DNA of 64,000 nucleotides from Symsagittifera roscoffensis (Eukaryota; Xenacoelomorpha; Acoela; Convolutidae): the NCBI RefSeq assembly GCF_963678635.1, contig NC_087068.1:23369697-23433696 (forward strand). The letters are read 5' to 3'. The notes below the pieces were generated by a model. The model did not search any database, was not told the origin of the DNA, and saw only the letters and a program-made list of their open reading frames with translations. Made by a program: the position numbers and the translations under genes. The stretch's first letter is position 1, and every line of letters starts with the position of its first letter. Of the stretch, positions 59,030 through 64,000 are shown piece by piece.

Positions 59030-59945
59030 ATCAGAATAATACACGGCTAAGCAGGATTACAGAATAACTTCAAACTTTATAGTATTAAAACTCAAAATTG
59101 CCACGACATTAGACCGTCCTCTTGCGATATTTTCAATGAGTCAGCAATCCAAAAGATCGTTAAAAACAACTAGAAGGAACCGAGAGTTTAAAAGCAATGA
59201 CCTCTGCTCTTTATTAATCATTTTCTCAGATTCAGCAACTAACTCTCTAGCATCAGTGTGCCTCTGGCCGTAGTGGTTGAACTTGTTACAAGGTTTCCAG
59301 GGCAGGGAGCTTTCCTAAACAGAGAAACTTTCTCGCAATATAGATAGAAAAATTTTAGGCTCTGTTTCTAGCCCCGCAACGGCCACTGCCGAGGGGAGAA
59401 AAAATTCAGACTGATAAAGATTTAAAGATTTAAATTAGACATTCTTAAAGTAGAGATTGAAGGCAGATTCGTTAGAATAATAAATATTTGAAACATTCAC
59501 AGATTAGTTATCGTGTAAGCAAGATTACTTGACAATTTCAAAAATTCGAATATTCAAATTCTCAATTATTACAACAAAAAATTTTCCCTCTGCTATATTT
59601 TTCAATAATTCAAAAATTCAAAAGAATCAAAAGGAACCGACAATTTATAAGCAATGGCCTCTGCTTTGTGAAGTAAAAGTTATTTGTTATTTATTCAGCC
59701 AATGGCTTGTAAAAAAAATCAGTATGCCTGCTGCCGTACTCTTTTAATTTGTTACAAGCATTACAAGGCAAGTAATTTTCCTAAGCAGAGAATCTTTCTC
59801 GCAATATAGATAGAAGAATTGTAACCCTGTAACGGCCGCAGACGGATAAAATTAAAGATTTAAATTAGATATTCTTAAAGTGTAGATTTAAGGCAGACTT
59901 GTTACAATAACGGAGGGCAGATAGTCTTCTTTAGCATAGAATCTT
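59030..59945 (+). repeat. Tandemly duplicated module of about 460 bp carrying the SINE-like unit
   Basis: Unit 1 (about 59030-59500) and unit 2 (about 59520-59945) share AAGGAACCGA, AGCAATG(G/A)CCTCTGCT, the box-A-like head, TTTCTCGCAATATAGATAGAA, TAACGGCC and GATTTAAATTAGA.ATTCTTAAAGT in the same order. Divergence is considerable. No coding potential. Confidence 0.6.
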
Positions 59946-60949
59946 CCTCGAAAAACAGATTGCAAAATTTGCTTGCCTGCTCGACCCTGCTATCGATAAA
60001 AACTAATTCGAAGAAGTTTTCATTCATACGGTCAAGAGAACGTGCGTAATCGCATCCTATAATAAGTTTTTGAATGACGGTTTTGTAGCAAACACTAGAC
60101 AAGACATAAAGTAGAGACGTCATAAATTAGACAACATCTATATTGAACAATCTCAACCAAGATCAAGAAGCAAACTAAAAAATTACAAAATTATTTCTTA
60201 CTTATTTCTTGAGTTTGCTTTCTGATCTCAATTTTGACTGGTTTTTCTCTGTTTTTTGACCAGTTTCAAAAAAATATTGTATGTTTTTTGACCGTAACTA
60301 TAAAATACATGTTGCTTTATACCAGGTCAAATGTTTTGAGCTATTTTTTCCCATGTATGCTGTGCAAGTAGTAGTTTTCTCACTAGAGTTGTCTTGAAAC
60401 CTAACCACCTCGCCAAATATTGCTCCGATTTAGAAGAATATGCGGAAAAATTATGCTTCGGGTTGTTTGTTTTTGTTCCGTTTTTGTTTATAACATCTTA
60501 AATATATTGACGTTGTGAGCAGGAAATGAAAGAAAATTTTTTTTGGAAGTAAATTTTTACCTGCGGTATTTTTTTTGATAAACTCATGGGGCTTTGAAAA
60601 TTGATGATATTGCCAATTTCGGAAAATTATCACGCAATTTTTTGGGTTTTATAACACACGTAAGCGGCAGATTCTCGCGTTCAGAATTGAGTTGAGAAGA
60701 TGTTTGTCCGTGTTTTTAGGATACAAAAGGATTGCATACTGCATCGCATTGTAGTATACAATATTGTGAAGTGGGATGAGTCTGAATAAAATTAAACGAA
60801 CGAAGCAGAAGGAATCAGTGATAAACTTGTAAAATTTGTTTGTCAATGGCCCATTCCCATACCGTGTGATTTCATATCAATTGAGCTAGAAAGCTGAATC
60901 AATCAATTACCTTTAGCAAGTCTCATGCTTATTGCTTAGCAGGTGATTA
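59946..60949. other. Non-coding interval with a weak family A trace
   Basis: No gene seen. 60590-60670 (TGCCAATTTCGG, GTAAGCGGCAGATT) recalls the middle of family A. Confidence 0.35.
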
Positions 60950-61677
60950 TTTGCTAATCGTGTTAAACATTGAAGCCAGTTATTTCAAAACTGCAATCGG
61001 GTCAACCCCAATCACCCGAAAGAAGGATTGTCCCGTATCTCCTCCACAGCGAAAGGGATTAGTTTGAACCTAATTTCAGTTAACAATAACCTGAACCATG
61101 GCATACTCCTAGAAAGGGAAAAACTCAGGAAATAATTTTGTGAGGTGACGTACTGAACCAAAATTTCAAGAACCACGACTTGAACGACAATAAATCAGTC
61201 TCGGTCGAAAACCTCATTACCTCTTTTGACACTTTGGAAGCATTAGTGGAGAATCAGAGCGATAATATATTGTCATCGAGAAGGAATAATAAAAATATTC
61301 GAAGGAATCCAACCTTTGGGCAAAATTGTTATCCCAGCCGGTAAAAAGAAACCTCAAAAGGCTTCAGCCATCCACACTGTTGGAGAGAAACTTCCTGGTA
61401 ACACTTTTGAACCAATTCTAAAATCTTGATTTCATAATCAAGTAATACTGAAAAGCAGACCCGTAGATAAATTCGACGAAAGGAAGCAAAATGACAAACG
61501 AACCGAGAATCAGGCCTAAGAAGAACAAAACAAAAAAGCCTACAAAGATCAAAAAAGCGGTATTTTTTTTAAATAGTTTTCACTCATTGTTCCGGAGTGA
61601 CCTGTGTGAAGTCCTAACAATTGAGCAATAACGCTAAGAGAAATACAAATAAATCATAGAAATGAAAGGAATGGACA

Positions 61678-61834
61678 TGTGCTATTTGGGAGAAAGGTTT
61701 CGGTGATCCATTGGACCAAGTAATGGAATGCGATAGCTGCACTAAACCTTTGCGTATAAAATATTTGAAAAGGCTGTTGATTGTTAATGACTTCATGTCA
61801 AAAACTAAGGGGACCTGGTGGTGAGATAAGTGTA
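61678..61834 (+). pseudogene. N2 ORF1 fragment with degenerate PHD-like zinc finger
   Basis: The frame from TGT 61679 reads CAIWEKGFGDPLDQVMECDS, continues with a C-x-x-C, then KTKGTWW, a TGA and DKC. This is the spacing of a PHD finger (C-x-x-C, C-x-x-C, aromatic W, C-x-x-C). The second Cys of the first pair is Trp, and the Cys before D-K-C is a TGA, so it cannot bind zinc normally. PHD-like fingers are known in ORF1 proteins of some CR1-type elements. Confidence 0.5.
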
Positions 61835-62222
61835 CCGTTGAAGTCAAGAGGTTAATGAAAGGTGGCACTGCATCAAAATCACCAGACGTTTTATCCGAAA
61901 CGAAGGGTGAAGTGGACAAAATAGTTGATTCAGTGAAAAATCCAACGTGGGACTCCAAATTTTCATGAAGTCGACGCACAAAAGTCGAGGTACAACTAAC
62001 AATGGTTTCGAGCACAACAGAAAGTAAGGTTTGGAATATTTAAACAATTCTTGCCAAACCTCTATAAGACATTTTCTGAAAGCTGGAGCCAAAAAAAAGC
62101 GAAGAAGAGGAAGACTTGAGAAAGAAAAGGAAACTGGTTCTACAAAAAGCCACTAAAATTCAGTCTAAAGAACCAAAAAAGCGGACGAATGAGGGTATTT
62201 CTTTAATTACCAAGCACCAACA

Positions 62223-62830
62223 TTGAGCCAGCAAACATTAAAAAGAATGCTAGATTTGGTAATATTCCCGAAGAATGCAACACACTACGCCCCCTATGAA
62301 AATTACACTAGATTCAGTAGAAAACACCGCACTCATGACATGAATCTGGCGAAACTCAATTATGTCAAAAATAGAACCATCGTGAACGAAAAGGAAATAT
62401 ATTAGTTCGGAGGTATGTTGATATGTATTCGGAAAGACATAGATTACAAAGAATCGGAGACTGACATTGAATTGGCCGTAATGCAAGTAAACAACCAGCT
62501 CTTAAGAAAAAGAGACATTGTAATTGCCTCGACTTATCGCCCTGATAACAAATCTAGTTTCAACAATTTTCTAATAAACATTGGATCAAGTAGATCAGAC
62601 ATTGCAGTGAGAGATTTGAATTTTCTAGAGATTGAGTGGAAATATGTTAGCAAAGAAGTCATCATGATAAAGTCAACCAAGACCAAAAATTGATTGAAGC
62701 GATCAAGGACTCACACATTGATCAACACGTAGATAGACCGACACAAGTGAAAAAGCATAATAAATCTTCTTTTCTGGATCTCTTATTAACCTTGGAACCT
62801 TCGGCTATTGATTGTATTTCTCCGCGCGCG
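62223..62830 (+). pseudogene. N2 AP-type endonuclease domain, broken
   Basis: One frame, with TAG 62403-62405 inside. GGMLICIRKDIDYKE (the G-G-x-x-x-x-I-R-K-D segment), IVIASTYRPDN (the Y-R-P segment), VRDLNFLEIEW (the G-D-F-N motif degraded to R-D-L-N), then IKDSHIDQHVDRPTQ and FLDLLLT after a frameshift near 62693. The order is that of the endonuclease that nicks target DNA in non-LTR retrotransposons. Confidence 0.7.
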
Positions 62831-63379
62831 AAAAGGCGATCATACACTTGTACAAACTGAATTCAAAATGTGAATATGAAATTGAAGTAGAAAACGACTG
62901 AACTACAACAAAGGGAGATAACAAAAACTTCGGTCGGACAAAAAGAAAAAATATCTCGACTTGGCAACAAAAGTTGAACCCGACACGGCAACAAAAAAGT
63001 TTTTTCCCAGGATCAAAACTCGCTAAAAGCAAAATTAGTTGCCAATGTTTACTGAGTTGAGAGATGCATTCACCGCAAAAGTCTGGCAAGAGTTCAGGCT
63101 ATCTAAGACACAAAAATACTATAAAACTTGACCAAAATCCGGAACAAAACCTTAAAGTTGACACCAGGGTACACTAGAAAAAATGAAGATGAGATATCGA
63201 AATGTGTCAAACGCTAATGCACAAAACTCTGGAACCACGTCAAAAAGAAGCTTAAATCAACCTAGGAAACACCTGTCCTCAACCTAGGTTAAAACCAGTG
63301 GGCAAAAACCGGCAAGGTTAAAGCAATGGCATTGTCAAAATTTTTGAATTCAGTCTATTAAAAAGAAATACTAGGAAGG

Positions 63380-63790
63380 TTGAATTTAGTGGATAATCAA
63401 GAATTTTCTGATGACCTATCTCTCACAAAAGAAATGATCTTGAATGAACTTGCCATTCTAGATACCACAAAATCAATGGGGCCAGATAATGCTCATCCGC
63501 GGTTACTGCGAGAGACTCGAACCGATTTAGCGGAAACACTATGCAATCTAATGCCAACCTCCTGCGATGCTGGGGAAACTACAAATGTCTGAAAGTGCGC
63601 AAATATAACCGTGATTTACAAAAAAGATGACAAAAATGACTCAAACAATTACATACCCGTAAATCTGACATGAATCTGCTGCGAAATTATGGAGAAAATA
63701 ATAAGACGACACCTATTTGAATACATGATAAAAAAACTAGATTTGGGTAGCCTTTCTAGGCCGGCTCTGAATGATATGAGGTTTCACGTA
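63380..63790 (+). pseudogene. N2 reverse transcriptase N-terminal part, broken
   Basis: LAILDTTKSMGPDNAHPRLL corresponds to the K-S-x-G-P-D-x-x-x-x-x-L-L RT entry motif. After TGA at 63590-63592 the reading continues with KCANITVIYKKDDKNDSNNY (A-x-I-x-P-I-x-K-x-x-x-x-x-x-x-N-Y) and IMEKIIRRHLFEYM. The catalytic palm lies beyond 63800 and is too degraded to read, or outside the window. Confidence 0.7.
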
Positions 63791-64000
63791 TTCAAAGTTT
63801 CATCAGGAAAAACTACTTATTGCAGATTCACAGGCAAAAAGTCTCATAATTAAGAACTTCAAACTATTATCTCTGACTGAGACACGTGGTCAACTTAATT
63901 CCCGAGAATGGGCAGTACAACTTTATTGCCATTCTTATTGGTGGAAATGATCTGCTTAGTGGTACTCAGTCCTCATCGCTGACAGTTTAAGACATTGCAC

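Larger units (their letters stand above)
60950..64000 (+). mobile_element. N2: decayed non-LTR retrotransposon, runs off the right edge
   Basis: Plus-strand pieces in the order ORF1 with PHD-like finger (61678-61834), basic ORF1 tail (about 62085-62180), AP-type endonuclease (62223-62830) and reverse transcriptase (63380-63790). Composition changes near 60950, taken as an approximate left limit. Frames are interrupted many times. CR1/Jockey-like by domain set; the 3' end is outside the window. Confidence 0.65.

Overview
The window looks like AT-rich nuclear DNA of an animal, probably an invertebrate. Introns have GT-AG borders, intergenic space is long and crowded with transposons, and one gene (Ena/VASP) is an animal-type actin regulator. 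Gene density is very low. Most of the recognisable coding sequence belongs to retrotransposons. I cannot name the species.

Host genes. At 2185-3829 (+) are the last four coding exons of an Ena/VASP-family gene (actin-binding motif plus C-terminal tetramerisation coiled coil). Its 5' exons lie left of the window. At 34854-38313 (+) I can assemble a complete four-exon gene for a 176-residue membrane protein of unknown family; splice phases agree at all three introns. At 55155-55313 (+) is the terminal exon of another small membrane protein, with a poly(A) signal. Less certain are a minus-strand terminal exon at 9118-9333, a hAT-type dimerisation exon at 6079-6308 (-), and a 70-nt exon at 32007-32076 (+) resembling the CC1 box of dynein/kinesin adaptors.

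Mobile elements. Two full-length Ty3/gypsy-type LTR retrotransposons are present. E1 (23123-30215, +) has 259-bp LTRs with two differences and target duplication AGCAC. E2 (40292-47938, -) has 325-bp LTRs that look identical and target duplication GGAAC. Both are young by LTR similarity, yet both carry disabling stops, and E2 has YLND in place of the RT catalytic YxDD. E2 sits inside the endonuclease region of an older non-LTR retrotransposon whose decayed ORF1, endonuclease and RT flank it (39355-50200). E1 sits inside an antisense copy of a local repeat, family A. A second decayed non-LTR element with a PHD-like finger, endonuclease and RT runs from about 60950 off the right edge. Three non-autonomous DNA transposons have clear target duplications: a hAT-like one (8 bp) at 18929-19375 and two Mutator-like ones (9 bp) at 17246-17477 and 37417-37872.

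Other repeats. Family A ends in a conserved 3' hairpin. Family B is the hAT-like MITE family and has about eight copies. There are also 22-bp and about 60-bp minisatellites at 14.36-15.84 kb, a C-rich/G-rich foldback at 19.6-20.15 kb, a TIR element made of TTGCAAGA-type repeats at 53.2-54.1 kb, and a duplicated SINE-like module at 58.4-59.95 kb.

Most notable: both LTR polyproteins contain SUMO-interacting-motif-like strings (V-D-L-T followed by acidic residues), and in both the Gag start codon straddles the LTR/primer-binding-site junction.
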